From assembly GCA_023489135.1 (NCBI GenBank), contig JAMDCE010000652.1, positions 14,173-19,563 of the forward strand: a DNA stretch of 5,391 bases, in the 5' to 3' direction. This stretch comes from Chloroflexota bacterium (GTDB taxonomy: Bacteria; Chloroflexota; Chloroflexia; JAMDCE01). Within the stretch, counting starts at the first letter, position 1, and the number at the start of each line of letters is the position of its first letter. The notes beneath the pieces were generated by a model. That model searched no databases and was not told the origin of the DNA. It was given only the letters and a program-made list of their open reading frames with translations. Position numbers and translations under genes: made by a program. Of the stretch, positions 5,325-5,391 are shown one piece after another.

Positions 5325-5391
5325 TTAGCCCACCTCCATCGCGATTCTCTGCTCTAGTTCCAGCCTGTCCCGAAATCCCGGGCTGCACCTT
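5325..5391 (-). CDS. C-terminal end of a gene entering from the right edge, possibly a HyuB/acetone carboxylase large subunit
   Basis: Reading leftward from base 5390, 21 codons (ending RLELEQRIAMEVG) run to a TAA at 5325-5327. The frame is chosen because its stop abuts the GTG start of the gamma-subunit gene and its last codons contain that gene's Shine-Dalgarno site, an arrangement typical of tightly coupled operon genes. The other minus-strand frame checked here overruns into the gamma gene before stopping. Twenty-one residues are too few to identify the family. In acetone carboxylase operons the gamma gene follows a large-subunit gene, so a HyuB/AcxB-like subunit is the natural guess, by context only. 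Confidence 0.45.
   Translation of the reverse strand, partial: RCSPGFRDRLELEQRIAMEVG
5331..5337 (-). promoter_or_regulatory. Strong ribosome binding site of the gamma-subunit gene
   Basis: GGAGGTG lies six bases before the GTG at 5324, inside the last codons of the upstream gene. It makes the GTG start convincing despite the rare start codon. Confidence 0.8.

Overview
The window is a moderately GC-rich bacterial segment in which every supported gene lies on the minus strand, so transcription runs from the right edge to the left. The best hint of origin is the lipoprotein at 3547-4767. Its lipid-anchored N-terminus is joined to the binding domain by a linker of about 65 residues made almost only of Pro, Ala, Thr and Lys, a style common in Chloroflexota (Chloroflexi) solute-binding proteins. 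An uncultured Chloroflexota bacterium is my best guess, but this is inference from protein style, not from a marker gene.

Layout in transcription order (right to left): (1) the last 21 codons of a gene entering from the right edge (5325-5391); (2) a 99-residue acetone-carboxylase gamma-type zinc-finger protein (5025-5324) starting immediately after that stop codon; (3) about 250 bases without a convincing gene; (4) an ABC-transporter substrate-binding lipoprotein of the NMT1/SsuA (NitT/TauT) type (3547-4767); (5) a 156-base gap filled by a 120-base MITE-like element with 12-bp terminal inverted repeats enclosing a perfect 15-bp hairpin; (6) an ACMSD-like amidohydrolase-2 family enzyme (2401-3390); (7) a D-hydantoinase/dihydropyrimidinase family cyclic amidohydrolase (915-2300); (8) a classical short-chain dehydrogenase/reductase (152-904); (9) 151 bases of non-coding sequence with one hairpin.

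The genes look like a catabolic cluster for an imported organic compound: a binding protein for uptake, a putative ATP-dependent carboxylase or hydantoinase-type complex (only its gamma subunit is complete here), a ring-opening cyclic amidase, a metal-dependent hydrolase/decarboxylase and an NAD-linked oxidoreductase. A cyclic imide, ureide or N-heterocycle would fit, but the sequence does not name the substrate. The two amidohydrolases keep their metal ligands but carry unusual substitutions at family-conserved active-site positions (His to Gln in the ACMSD-like enzyme; several in the hydantoinase), so standard names may mislead about their real reactions.
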